Source of the DNA: JASHVB01 sp035535035
GTDB lineage: Bacteria > Pseudomonadota > Alphaproteobacteria > Acetobacterales > Acetobacteraceae
Length of the DNA stretch: 22,199 bases
Assembly: GCA_035535035.1 (NCBI GenBank)
Contig: DATLQW010000123.1
Location: forward strand, 1 to 22,199
Direction: 5' to 3'
Positions 1-7,440 of this stretch are shown here, in pieces (the stretch's first letter is position 1; each line of letters begins with the position of its first letter). A program made the translations under genes and the position numbers. The notes under the pieces are model-generated. The model had not been told where the DNA came from. It ran no database searches and was given only the letters and a program-made list of their open reading frames with translations.

Positions 1-302
1 TCGGCCCCCGCCTGCGGCGGCTGGCGGCATTGACAGGGGTCTGCCAGCCAGCGCTCGTTGCCACCATCGATTCGACGGCAAGTTTTGTGCCGGCTTTTGG
101 GCCGCCGCCGTTTATGCGCGGATTCTCGCCGCCGCTGACACCGAGCGAGCGCCACGCCGGCGCCGAGCGTCACCGTCTTCTGTTGCGCGTTATCCGCCAG
201 GGCCAACGCAATCTGCTCCCTGAACGGACCGCGCGTTTCGATGATCTCCAGCGCGGGGAACAGCATGTCGATCGCGCCGCGCACCGCTTCTCGCGCATAT
301 TG
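1..302 (-). pseudogene. Decayed fragment of a 2-keto-4-pentenoate hydratase (MhpD-like) gene, running off the left edge
   Basis: Read on the minus strand from about 302 down to 150, one frame gives a convincing block of about 50 residues (PALEIIETRG, then ALALADNAQQ, then TLG). This resembles the middle of the 2-keto-4-pentenoate hydratase / fumarylacetoacetate-hydrolase-like family, enzymes that hydrate dienoates in aromatic catabolism. There is no proper N-terminus: upstream of 302 the frame becomes unlike the family and I see no start. Beyond about 95 the frame also degenerates, while a WLAD motif typical of the family's C-terminal part appears in another frame near 36-57. I read this as a frameshifted remnant. 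The stretch from 303 to 512 holds no gene I can support. Family assignment is from memory of the motif and is moderately sure; the decay is visible in the sequence. Confidence 0.45.
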
Positions 303-512
303 GCAGGCTGACGTGGCAGGGTACCGACAACGATTTGGTTGCAATTTGACGCTCAACACAGAGATACCGGCCGGGAGCAGGTGCGACCGGCGTTACCGAG
401 GAGGATGCGCTGCCCAAACATCGCAAACTCCTGCCACGTGTCGTGGTCATCTTGGCCGTTCTCGCCAAGATCATCATCGACACACCGCGCCCGGTTCCTC
501 CGCCCGGGCGGA

Positions 513-818
513 TCAGGCGCGCGCGGGGATCAGGTGCTCGAGCGCCACGGCAACCGAGGCAAAGCCCTGTGCCCGCCCTATCATCGGCTGCACCACGACC
601 TCACTGACGCCGCGCCACATCATCCAACGGCGGAAGGAGCTGTCCCGCGGGTAGAGAGCGACTACCTCCTCATACTCGTCGCCCGCGGCGGAGTAGTCGA
701 GTTCCACCACCATGCGCAGGTCATGGTACTCCGACCATCCCTGCACCAAGACGAGGTCGGCGAGCTCAAATGCGAGGCCCATCGGCAGGGCGGTCTGCAG
801 CGGCAGTGGCCGGTTCAT
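513..818 (-). CDS. Conserved hypothetical protein, 101 aa
   Basis: A compact soluble protein of 101 residues with no signal peptide or membrane segment. It is acidic in the middle (GDEYEEVVALY) and contains several Trp residues (WSEYHDLR, RRWMMWRG), giving a protein-like pattern of alternating hydrophobic and charged residues rather than the Arg/Pro-rich look of spurious GC-rich frames. The ATG start at 818 is preceded by GAGGGA at a suitable distance. I do not recognise a named domain; similar short proteins may exist in other Acetobacteraceae, but I cannot name a function. It stands alone on the minus strand, with a near-consensus promoter about 120 bp upstream (941-968) and a decayed gene downstream. 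Confidence 0.7.
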   Translation of the reverse strand: MNRPLPLQTALPMGLAFELADLVLVQGWSEYHDLRMVVELDYSAAGDEYEEVVALYPRDSSFRRWMMWRGVSEVVVQPMIGRAQGFASVAVALEHLIPARA

Positions 819-1596
819 CCGGATCCCTCATTTTCCAAGGCTTTAGTCCGGGCGCCTACGTCCTTCACAGACACGTGATCAGTGGCTTCACGCAGGCGTG
901 AGTGCAAGTATAGTTTTGCGATAGCATGAATTGTGTTTCGATTATATGAAATTATCTCGGAATGTCCATCCATAACGGATGCCACTGTGGAAGCATGCGT
1001 CAGCCCTGAGCGGGATACTCTCTTCGGCAACTTGCAGGCGTTTCGATACGATTGACCGTCATGCAATTTCTCTGGGGAAGATGGCTGACAGAATTTGGAT
1101 TGGAGAGATTTGATTGAATTTTCTGCTGCCTTGATGATCTGTCATTTGCAAACCGTCCAGAAGGACCATCCATGCCCCGCCCATCACAAGGTCATCCGAC
1201 GCCGAGGCTACCCTGGCGCGCATGATCGTTTGCGTGGCCGGATCAGCCGGTTGGGCAGCGACCGGCTGCGTCTTTGGCGGTGTCCTGTCCGGCGCGGTCC
1301 GGACCACGGCTGGCTTGCCCGCCCCGTCGCTCACCGGATCGCTGCAATCGATCCGGTGCGCCGGCCGTGGCGCCGCATTCTTCGCGCGAAGCCGGGATGA
1401 AGCGCGCGGCCGGCCCGTTCGCCAGGCCGGCCACGTCATCGCTGCCGCGTGCGCGGGCCAGGCTTCCGGACCGAGGCCGGGCTCCGGCGCGTATGACACC
1501 TCTGCATCCGGCGCCACACGTCCGGCGCCATGGTTGCTTCCGCATCGGCGCCATGGCCATATCCTGCGGTTGCAATCCGGATTCGCCACCGCACCC
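819..1596. other. Long stretch without a supported gene
   Basis: About 780 bp between the hypothetical gene and the phosphatase. The part from about 850 to 1150 is visibly AT-richer and holds the promoter described separately. Both strands have open frames here (for example a minus-strand frame over 1059-1598 and a plus-strand frame from 1222 that runs into the phosphatase). Their translations are Arg/Pro/Ala-rich, show no motif and lack a convincing ribosome binding site, so I do not call them. Confidence 0.5.
941..968 (-). promoter_or_regulatory. Sigma-70-type promoter for the 101-aa gene
   Basis: On the minus strand, TGGACA (968-963) and a perfect TATAAT (946-941) are separated by 16 bp. 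It lies in an island of AT-richer DNA in an otherwise GC-rich window. Transcription would begin near 934 and leave a leader of roughly 115 nt before the start codon at 818. Confidence 0.5.
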
Positions 1597-2268
1597 ATGG
1601 ATACGATCTACCGAGGCGACATCGCCACCCCTCGCGGGCGTTTGCTCGCGTGGGTGGACGCGCTGTTCGTGGACCACGCGGTGTTCCGCCTGGTGTGGAG
1701 CAATCTCGGCACCGTGGCGCCCGGCCGGCTGTATCGCTGCAACCATCCCACCCCCGGCCGGCTCGATGCGTTGACCCGCCGCCTGGGGCTGCGGACGCTG
1801 ATCAACCTGCGCGGCCCGGCCGGCAACGGTTCCGATGCGCTGTCGCGGGAGGCCGCCGCGCGGCTGGGCCTGGACTTCATCGACATGGCGCTGGAGAGCC
1901 GCGGTGCGCCGCAGCGCGACCGCATCCTGCGGCTGCATGAGATCTACCGCTCGATGCGCGCGCCGGCGCTGCTGCACTGCAAGTCCGGCGCCGACCGGGC
2001 CGGACTTGCGGCCGGACTGTTCGTGCTGTTCGAGGGTGGCTCCGCGCGCGACGCCCTGCGCCAGCTTTCACTGCGCTACGGGCATATCCGCCAGGCGCGC
2101 ACCGGCATCCTCGACGCGTTCTTCCTGCGCTGGCAACGCGAGGGCGAGGGTCGCAGGCCTTTCCTCGACTGGGTGCAGGAAGATTACGACGAAGCCGCTT
2201 TGCGGCGGGATTTTCATGCGAACGGTCTCGCCAGTTTCATCAACGACTGGGTGCTGGCGCACGAGTGA
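1597..2268 (+). CDS. Tyrosine/dual-specificity-type protein phosphatase, 223 aa
   Basis: A cysteine-dependent phosphatase of the DSP/PTP superfamily. The P-loop signature HCxxxxxR is seen as HCKSGADRAG, with His127, nucleophile Cys128 and phosphate-binding Arg134. Asp96 (FIDMALESRG), about 30 residues upstream, is a plausible general acid. The N-terminal half carries GRLYRCNHPTPGRL and TLINLRG, typical of bacterial DSP-like proteins that lie close to the inositol-phosphatase/Siw14-like branch. The substrate cannot be read from the sequence; phosphoproteins or phosphoinositol-like small molecules are possible. The frame stays open upstream as far as 1222, but protein-like sequence begins at ATG 1597 (MDTIYRGDIATPRGR), which I chose although its ribosome binding site is weak. 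It is convergent with the PPK2 gene. Confidence 0.8.
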   Translation: MDTIYRGDIATPRGRLLAWVDALFVDHAVFRLVWSNLGTVAPGRLYRCNHPTPGRLDALTRRLGLRTLINLRGPAGNGSDALSREAAARLGLDFIDMALESRGAPQRDRILRLHEIYRSMRAPALLHCKSGADRAGLAAGLFVLFEGGSARDALRQLSLRYGHIRQARTGILDAFFLRWQREGEGRRPFLDWVQEDYDEAALRRDFHANGLASFINDWVLAHE

Positions 2269-2329
2269 CCGCGCACGAGGTGCTGGAGACGGTGCCGGTT
2301 GCCTCCCTGCCGCGGCCCGTTCGTGCCGG

Positions 2330-2360
2330 CCCTGCGCTTCGTGGTGGGTGCGAAGCAGGG
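2330..2360 (+). terminator. Possible terminator hairpin after the phosphatase gene
   Basis: CCCTGC and TTCG pair with CGAA and GCAGGG around a 9-nt loop, with a two-base bulge on the left arm. A TTTTT tract lies about 17 bp further on rather than directly after the stem, so this is a weak intrinsic terminator candidate in the convergent gap between phosphatase and PPK2. Confidence 0.3.
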
Positions 2361-2473
2361 GGGCGTCGATCGGGGGGTTTTTGCGGAGCAGCCGGGAGAA
2401 CGTGAGGCGGGCTGGTCGGACGGGCGTGGTGCAGGGGGTCGCGAGCCGGGAACCGCGCGAAATCACCCCTGGT

Positions 2474-3343
2474 TCATTTCGCCAGCCGCTTGCGAATAGC
2501 CAGCAATTCCTGCCGGCGCTCGGCGCTGGTTGTCGGATAGGCCATCTTGAGTCCCTCGAATGTATCGAGGACGATCTGGGATACGATCAGCCGGGCGTTG
2601 TCCTTGTCGTCGGCGGGCACGACATGCCAGGGCGCATCCAGGGTGCTTGTCGCATTGAGGCATTCCTCATACGCGGTCCTGTAGTGCTTCCAGAATTCCC
2701 GCTCCGCGATGTCCGCCAGGCTGAACTTCCAGTTCTTTTCCGGTTCGTCGATGCGCTGAAGAAAGCGCTTCCGCTGCTCTTCCTTCGACAGGTGGAGATA
2801 GAATTTTACGATCCGGGTGCCGTTGGCATGGAGGTGTCGCTCCAGATCGACGATGGACCGATACCGGTGATGCCAGACCGCCTTGTCGTCGTGCGGCGGG
2901 TCCGGGATGCCTTCGCTGCGAAGAATCTCCGGGTGAACCCGGACGACGAGAACCTCCTCGTAGTACGATCGGTTGAAGATGCCGATCCGCCCGCGTTCGG
3001 GCAGATCCCGGGTGGTGCGCCAGAGGAAATCGTGCTGCAACTCGGCGGGGCTGGGATGCTTGAAGCTGAACACCTGGCAGCCTTGCGGGTTGACGCCGGA
3101 CATCACGTGCTTGATGGCGCCATCCTTTCCCGCCGCATCCATCGCCTGGAAGATCAGCAGGACGGCATGCCGGTCCGACGCATAGAGAAGCTGCTGTTGC
3201 ACACTTAATCGGGCGACGTGGTCCTGCAGAATCTCATGGTACTGGGCTTTCGATTTGTACACCGGATCGATCAGGGTCGGCCATTTTTTGAGGTCAACCT
3301 CGTCGCCCTCCCGGACCCGGAAATCCTTTGAATTGATCTTCAT
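2474..3343 (-). CDS. ppk2: PPK2-family polyphosphate kinase (polyphosphate:nucleotide phosphotransferase), 289 aa
   Basis: Transfers phosphate between inorganic polyphosphate and nucleoside mono- or diphosphates, in the cytoplasm. Walker A is seen near residues 65-75 as FQAMDAAGKDG, followed by HVMSGVNPQGC; Walker B-like IFNRSYYEEVL lies in the middle, and a basic lid helix (QRKRFLQRIDEPEKNWKF) follows. The Lys-Asp-Gly after Walker A and the NRSYYEEV motif resemble the class III PPK2 branch, which can use both AMP and ADP, but class assignment is inference. Length is normal for a single-domain PPK2. I take the ATG at 3343 (MKINSKDFRV) because GAGGG precedes it at good distance; an upstream in-frame ATG at 3370 lacks this. 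It lies downstream of sthA on the same strand with a 390-bp gap, so it is probably transcribed separately. Confidence 0.9.
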   Translation of the reverse strand: MKINSKDFRVREGDEVDLKKWPTLIDPVYKSKAQYHEILQDHVARLSVQQQLLYASDRHAVLLIFQAMDAAGKDGAIKHVMSGVNPQGCQVFSFKHPSPAELQHDFLWRTTRDLPERGRIGIFNRSYYEEVLVVRVHPEILRSEGIPDPPHDDKAVWHHRYRSIVDLERHLHANGTRIVKFYLHLSKEEQRKRFLQRIDEPEKNWKFSLADIAEREFWKHYRTAYEECLNATSTLDAPWHVVPADDKDNARLIVSQIVLDTFEGLKMAYPTTSAERRQELLAIRKRLAK

Positions 3344-3733
3344 CGGTACCCTCGCGGCGGCCGGTGCCACCCTAGGCGATCCGGAGACGACGAAATAGCG
3401 AAATCTTCACGAAATCCGAGAGGACGGCGAAGGTCCTGTTTCCGGGCGTCCGGACCAATGGATGCAACGCCGTGCCAGGTCTTGCGTCGGGGCGGAACCG
3501 CACCAACCGACGGCGCGCCGCGTCGTGCGACAGGTCTCTGCCGGCTGAGCCGACCTGCCTCGTCATGGCCAGCCGTGACGAGGGGCGGATGGATCAGCCG
3601 CCGTTCAGCGGCCCTTACGCAACTCCGCATGAGCAGCGATGCACGAACCTGCGGCGCAGCGTGCGCCGGCCGGTCAGATGCTCGCGGGGACGCGACGATC
3701 CGCCGGCGTCCCTGCTTGCAAGAGCGCTGCGCG
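3344..3733. other. Intergenic region between sthA and ppk2
   Basis: About 390 bp between the sthA stop and the ppk2 start, both on the minus strand. It contains the hairpin at 3687-3713 just after sthA. Frames crossing it are Arg-rich and unconvincing. I found no promoter of clear consensus for ppk2. Confidence 0.4.
3687..3713 (-). terminator. Hairpin just after sthA, possible terminator
   Basis: GGGACGC (3688-3694) pairs perfectly with GCGTCCC (3706-3712) around an 11-nt loop, about 20 bp past the sthA stop codon. No T-run follows on the minus strand, so it could act as a transcript-stabilising hairpin or a Rho-associated end instead. Confidence 0.35.
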
Positions 3734-5125
3734 TTACGCGTGCGTCATCCTGTTCCACGCATCCAGCGCGGCAATCTTGTACGCCTCCGCCAGTGTCGGA
3801 TAATTGAACGTGTTCTCGATGAAATAGTCCAGCGTGCCTTGCAGGTTGAGCACCGCCTGGCCGATGTGCACCAGCTCGGTCGCGCCCTCGCCCACGATGT
3901 GCACGCCGAGCAAGCGCCGCGTCTCCAGCGCGAACAGCATCTTCAGCAGGCCGGTGTTGAGGCCCATGATGTGGCCGCGCGAGGTCTCGCGAAACCGCGC
4001 GATCCCGCACTCATACGGAATCTCACGCTTGCGCACCTCTTGTTCGCTCATTCCCACCGTGGAAATCTCCGGCACCGAGTAGATGCCATACGGGAAAAAC
4101 TCCGGCGCCGGCGGCATCGGCATATTGAACGCATGGCAAGCCGCAATCCTCCCCTGCTCCATCGATGTAGATGCCAGGCTCGGGAAACCAATTGCGTCGC
4201 CAGCGGCGTAGATGTGAGGCACCGTCGTCTGGAATGTAACCGGATCGACTTTCAGGCGCCCGCGCTGGTCCGCCGTCAGGCCGCAGCAGTCCAGGTTGAT
4301 CGCATCGGTGGCGCCGACCCGTCCCGCGGTATAGAGCAGCATTTCGGAACGGAGGCGGCGGCCGTTTTCGAGGATTGTGACGGGCCAGTCGTTCTCGAAT
4401 TCGATGCGCGCGACCTTGCAACCGAAGCGTAGCGCCATGCCGCGATCGCGCAACTGGTGGGTAAAATCCTCGATCAGCTCGTCGTCGATGAACTCGAGGA
4501 TGCCAGACCGCGCTTCCACCAGCGCGACGCTGACGTCGAGCGCGCTGAAGATGGTGGCGTATTCGACGCCGATCACCCCGGCGCCGACCACAGTCAGGCT
4601 GCGCGGCAGCCGGGGAATATCGACGATCTCGTCGCTGTCCAGGATGCTGTGGCCGTTGAACGGCACGTCGGCGGGGCGGTACGGCCGCGTGCCGACGGCC
4701 ACCAGGAAGCGCTCGCCGGTCAGCGTACGGACGTCGCCGCCATCCAGCGTCACGTCGATGCGATGCGGATCGACGAAGCGCGCCATGCCGCGCAGCGTGG
4801 TCACCCCGTTGCGGGCGAACTGGTGCTCCAGCACGTCCACCTCGTGATCCAGCGTCATGTGCAGCCGGGCCATCAGGTCCTTGGCCTCGATGTCCTTTTT
4901 CACCCGATAGGCGCGGCCGTAGAAGCCCCGTTCGCGCCAGCCGGTCAGGTTCAGCACGGTTTCGCGCAGGGTTTTCGAAGGGATGGTGCCGGTGTGCACC
5001 GAAACGCCGCCGACGCGGCGGCCCTTGTCCACCACGAGCACCGAGCGGCCGAGCTTGGCCGCCTGGATCGCCGCGCGCCGCCCGGCAGGCCCGCTGCCGA
5101 TTACGATGAAGTCGTAGCTGTTCAT
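3734..5125 (-). CDS. sthA: Soluble (Si-specific) NAD(P)+ transhydrogenase, 463 aa
   Basis: Cytoplasmic FAD enzyme that moves hydride between NADPH and NAD+, helping to balance redox pools. It has the pyridine-nucleotide-disulfide-oxidoreductase layout: FAD-binding GSGPAG at residues 10-15, a second Rossmann motif GAGVIG in the middle for NAD(P), a second FAD motif (IYAAGDAIG), and a C-terminal dimerisation domain with HIVGEGATELVHIG and a long ENTFNYPTLAEAYK tail. The redox-active CxxxxC of dihydrolipoamide dehydrogenase-like relatives is absent: the aligned positions are Ser42 and Thr47 in GGVSVHTGTIPSK, which fits a transhydrogenase rather than a disulfide reductase. Length is normal for SthA. 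It is divergent from the PNPOx-like gene across 88 bp. Its ribosome binding site is weak. Confidence 0.93.
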   Translation of the reverse strand: MNSYDFIVIGSGPAGRRAAIQAAKLGRSVLVVDKGRRVGGVSVHTGTIPSKTLRETVLNLTGWRERGFYGRAYRVKKDIEAKDLMARLHMTLDHEVDVLEHQFARNGVTTLRGMARFVDPHRIDVTLDGGDVRTLTGERFLVAVGTRPYRPADVPFNGHSILDSDEIVDIPRLPRSLTVVGAGVIGVEYATIFSALDVSVALVEARSGILEFIDDELIEDFTHQLRDRGMALRFGCKVARIEFENDWPVTILENGRRLRSEMLLYTAGRVGATDAINLDCCGLTADQRGRLKVDPVTFQTTVPHIYAAGDAIGFPSLASTSMEQGRIAACHAFNMPMPPAPEFFPYGIYSVPEISTVGMSEQEVRKREIPYECGIARFRETSRGHIMGLNTGLLKMLFALETRRLLGVHIVGEGATELVHIGQAVLNLQGTLDYFIENTFNYPTLAEAYKIAALDAWNRMTHA

Positions 5126-5153
5126 GCCCGCATGCTAACCATGTCGCGCCGGC

Positions 5154-5181
5154 TTGTGGGGAAAAATCCAGCCTCTATGAT
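5154..5181 (+). promoter_or_regulatory. Sigma-70-type promoter for the PNPOx-nitrilase pair
   Basis: TTGTGG (5154-5159) and TATGAT (5176-5181) are 16 bp apart in the 88-bp divergent gap. The predicted start near 5188 leaves a leader of about 26 nt before the GTG at 5214, with AGAGGAGA at 5201-5208 as ribosome binding site. Confidence 0.5.
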
Positions 5182-5213
5182 CGCGACACAGGCACAAAAC
5201 AGAGGAGACCGGC

Positions 5214-5651
5214 GTGGCGACCATTCCCAAGACCTTGCACGCGCACATCAATACGGCATTTCCAGAGCATGTCTGCCTGGTCGGCACCGCGCTGCCGGAC
5301 GGCTTCGCGCAGATCACACCGCGCGGCAGCACCATGGTCTATGACGACGAGCACCTCGCGTTGTGGGAGCGCGGCAAGGGCTCCACCACCGGCCACCTGC
5401 ACGATGGCAGCAAGGTGACGGTGTATTTCCGCAAGCCGCAATTGCGCGCCGACGGCGTGCTGCCGAAGGGCGGCATCGCACGGTTCTACGGCACCGCGGC
5501 GATCCACAAATCGGGCGCCGCGTACGAAGAAGTCTGGCGCCGGCTGGTGCAGCCGGAGAAGGATCGCGACCCGGACAAGAAGGGCTTCGCGGTGCTGATC
5601 AAGGTCGAGCGGGCCGAAGACCTCGACGGTGCACCGCTGACACTCGCATAG
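5214..5651 (+). CDS. Pyridoxamine 5'-phosphate oxidase-family (FMN-binding split-barrel) protein, 145 aa
   Basis: A small protein of the PNPOx-like split-barrel fold, whose members bind FMN, F420 or haem. The start of the domain is typical (residues in the region FPEHVCLVGTALPDGFAQITPRGS, then MVYDDEHLALWERG), followed by VTVYFRK and GIARFYGTAAIHK, which form the barrel strands. The specific reaction cannot be told; it lacks the C-terminal signature of true PdxH. I use GTG 5214 because AGAGGAGA lies just upstream and no ATG fits. It is followed after 17 bp by the nitrilase-like gene, so the two are probably one transcript. Confidence 0.8.
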   Translation: MATIPKTLHAHINTAFPEHVCLVGTALPDGFAQITPRGSTMVYDDEHLALWERGKGSTTGHLHDGSKVTVYFRKPQLRADGVLPKGGIARFYGTAAIHKSGAAYEEVWRRLVQPEKDRDPDKKGFAVLIKVERAEDLDGAPLTLA

Positions 5652-5668
5652 CCGGGGAGGAGGAAAAG

Positions 5669-6502
5669 ATGAGTTTTCGCATTGCCGTGGTGCAGCCGCA
5701 GACCCACGCGCCGCCGGGGGACGAGGCGAACGTCGCCGACGCCGTCCGCAGCATCGAACGCTGCGCCGCCGACGGCGCGGATTTCGTGTGCTTCCCGGAA
5801 ACCTATCCCGGCCCGTGGCGCATGCCCGCCGAGTTCGACCCCACCGGCCGCCTGGCCGACGCCGCCGCGAAGCATGGCGTGCACGCGGTGTTCGGTACCA
5901 TCGAGCCGATCAGCGCGCAGGCGGCCACCGCGTTCAACCTGATCGTCATGGCCTATCCGGACGGCCGCGAGCCGGCGCGCTACCGACGCACCTTTCCGAA
6001 CGGACCGTGGCTCTATACCGGCGGCAAATACTGGGAGTTCCAGTATGTGCCGGGCGAGGACTACCCGGTGTTCGACACGGTGCACGGCAAGGTCGGGCTG
6101 GCGATGTGCAGCGAGGTCTATGTGCCGGAGGTGTCGCGCGCGCTGGCGCTGCGCGGGGCCGAACTGCTGTTCCTCCCCGCCGGGCTGAACAAGCGCAAGC
6201 TATGGGACACCTGGCGGGCACTGCTCTGGGCGCGCGCGATCGAGAACCTGGCGCTGGTGGTCTCGACGCAGAACATGGTGGCGCCGGACGATCGCGGCCT
6301 GGCGATCATCGCGGCGCCGGAGGGGATCATCTACGAAAGCACCGTGGCCGGCACCGGTGTGGTCGAGGTCAGCCTGGACCGCGTGCGCGAATTGCGCGAG
6401 GGCCGCGACGGCGGCGGGTCGTCGGAGAAATACGGCGCCAAGCAGGGCGTACTGTCGGACCAGTGGCAACGGCCCGACGTGCTGCGGCGGATCTACGCGT
6501 AG
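5669..6502 (+). CDS. Nitrilase-superfamily carbon-nitrogen hydrolase, 277 aa
   Basis: Hydrolyses a non-peptide C-N bond (amide, nitrile or carbamoyl) through a Glu-Lys-Cys triad in this superfamily. Glu44 is visible in CFPETYPGPW and the nucleophile Cys147 in GLAMCSEVYVPEVSRALALRG, matching the family elbow. The place of the catalytic lysine, normally in a YRK motif, reads RYRRTFPNG here, so Arg107 stands where Lys is expected. A long insert-like segment with GPWLYTGGKYWEF follows. The start at 5669 has the strong ribosome binding site GGGGAGGAGG. Length fits a single-domain member. Downstream of the PNPOx-like gene in a likely operon; the substrate is unknown. Superfamily membership is sure; classical chemistry is less so because of the arginine. 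Confidence 0.85.
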   Translation: MSFRIAVVQPQTHAPPGDEANVADAVRSIERCAADGADFVCFPETYPGPWRMPAEFDPTGRLADAAAKHGVHAVFGTIEPISAQAATAFNLIVMAYPDGREPARYRRTFPNGPWLYTGGKYWEFQYVPGEDYPVFDTVHGKVGLAMCSEVYVPEVSRALALRGAELLFLPAGLNKRKLWDTWRALLWARAIENLALVVSTQNMVAPDDRGLAIIAAPEGIIYESTVAGTGVVEVSLDRVRELREGRDGGGSSEKYGAKQGVLSDQWQRPDVLRRIYA

Positions 6503-6563
6503 ATTTGGACCTTGTCATGCGAATTGACCACCGGCCGGCCGGCGGTCAACTCGCGATGACGGG

Positions 6564-7301
6564 TTACAAGCCGCGCGCCACCCCGATCAGAAACTCCTTG
6601 TTGCCCTCCGGGCCGGTGATCGGACTCTCGGTGATCCCCAGCACCGTCCAGCCGGGTTGCGCCGCCCACCAGGCATGGATGCGTTGGCAGACCGTCTGGT
6701 GCACCGCTGGGTCGCGCACCACGCCCTTGCGGCCGACGGATTCCGGTCCGGCCTCGAATTGCGGTTTGATCAGCGCCACCGCCCAGGCGCCGGGAACGCA
6801 GAGCGCGAGCGGCGCGGGCAGCAGCGTCGCCAGACCGATGAAGCTGGCGTCGCACACCAGCGCCTCGATCGGATCGGCAACCGCCGCCGCGGTCAGGTGA
6901 CGCGCGTTGGTCTTTTCATGTGCGACGACGCGTGGATCGGACCGCAGCTTCCACGCGAACTGGCCGTGGCCGACATCGACCGCATGAACCTTTGCCGCGC
7001 CGTGAGCCAGCAGCACGTCGGTGAATCCGCCGGTCGAGGCACCGACATCGAGGCAGATGCGGCCGGCCGGCGACAGCGCGAAATGCCGCAGCGCGTGATC
7101 CAGCTTCAACCCGCCGCGTGACACCCATGGGTGGTCCTGTCCGCGTACGTCCAACGTGGTTGCCTCGGGCAGCGCAAGTCCCGGCTTGTCGATGCGCCGC
7201 TCGCCGGCGAACACCTTGCCCGCCATGATCAGAGCCCGTGCTCGGGTCCGCGATTCTGCCAAGCCGTGATCGACCAGAAGCTGGTCGGCACGATGCTTCA
7301 T
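6564..7301 (-). CDS. tlyA: TlyA-family rRNA (cytidine-2'-O)-methyltransferase, 245 aa
   Basis: Methylates ribosomal RNA ribose 2'-OH groups with SAM. The N-terminal S4 RNA-binding domain spans about residues 1-60 (RADQLLVDHGLAESRTRARAL, cut by MAGKV). The FtsJ-like Rossmann domain follows, with SAM motif DVGASTGGFTD at 85-95. The Lys-Asp-Lys-Glu tetrad of this family can be placed at Lys66 (SRGGLKL), Asp151 (CDASF), Lys179 (LIKPQFE) and Glu236 (GNKEFL), with spacing close to the mycobacterial TlyA. I chose the ATG at 7301 (MKHRADQ) because upstream in-frame sequence runs through a palindromic repeat and does not look like protein. The gene is convergent with the nitrilase gene, 61 bp apart. 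Confidence 0.92.
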   Translation of the reverse strand: MKHRADQLLVDHGLAESRTRARALIMAGKVFAGERRIDKPGLALPEATTLDVRGQDHPWVSRGGLKLDHALRHFALSPAGRICLDVGASTGGFTDVLLAHGAAKVHAVDVGHGQFAWKLRSDPRVVAHEKTNARHLTAAAVADPIEALVCDASFIGLATLLPAPLALCVPGAWAVALIKPQFEAGPESVGRKGVVRDPAVHQTVCQRIHAWWAAQPGWTVLGITESPITGPEGNKEFLIGVARGL

Positions 7302-7359
7302 GGATTGAACTCGTCGGGGCCGGTTGGCGCAGGAACTGCCGCTCGCCTTGCGGGAGGAG

Positions 7360-7434
7360 GTTGGGGGGAGGGGTGCTTGCGAGCCCGAGCCATCCCTCCC
7401 CCCAACCCATTCCCACAAGGGGAGGGGGAGCCCA
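7360..7434. repeat. Palindromic repeat, copy A
   Basis: A perfect 14-bp inverted repeat, GGTTGGGGGGAGGG (7360-7373) and CCCTCCCCCCAACC (7394-7407), is followed by ACAAGGGGAGGGGGAG. Its right part resembles segments at 17440-17475 and 21885-21906, so it belongs to a dispersed REP-like family. It fills most of the gap between tlyA and the LLM oxidoreductase gene and may shape the end of the latter's transcript. Confidence 0.65.
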
Positions 7435-7440
7435 TGTTCC

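Noticed and set aside
383..486. Short minus-strand frame with a protein-like stretch (GENGQDDHDTWQEFAMFG)
   Set aside because: It has no start, is under 60 codons and matches no family I know; it may be another gene remnant, but I cannot support it.
1059..1598. Minus-strand open frame of about 180 codons upstream of the phosphatase
   Set aside because: No ribosome binding site, no motif, and composition typical of noncoding GC-rich DNA, although a Pro-rich linker-like stretch made me look twice.
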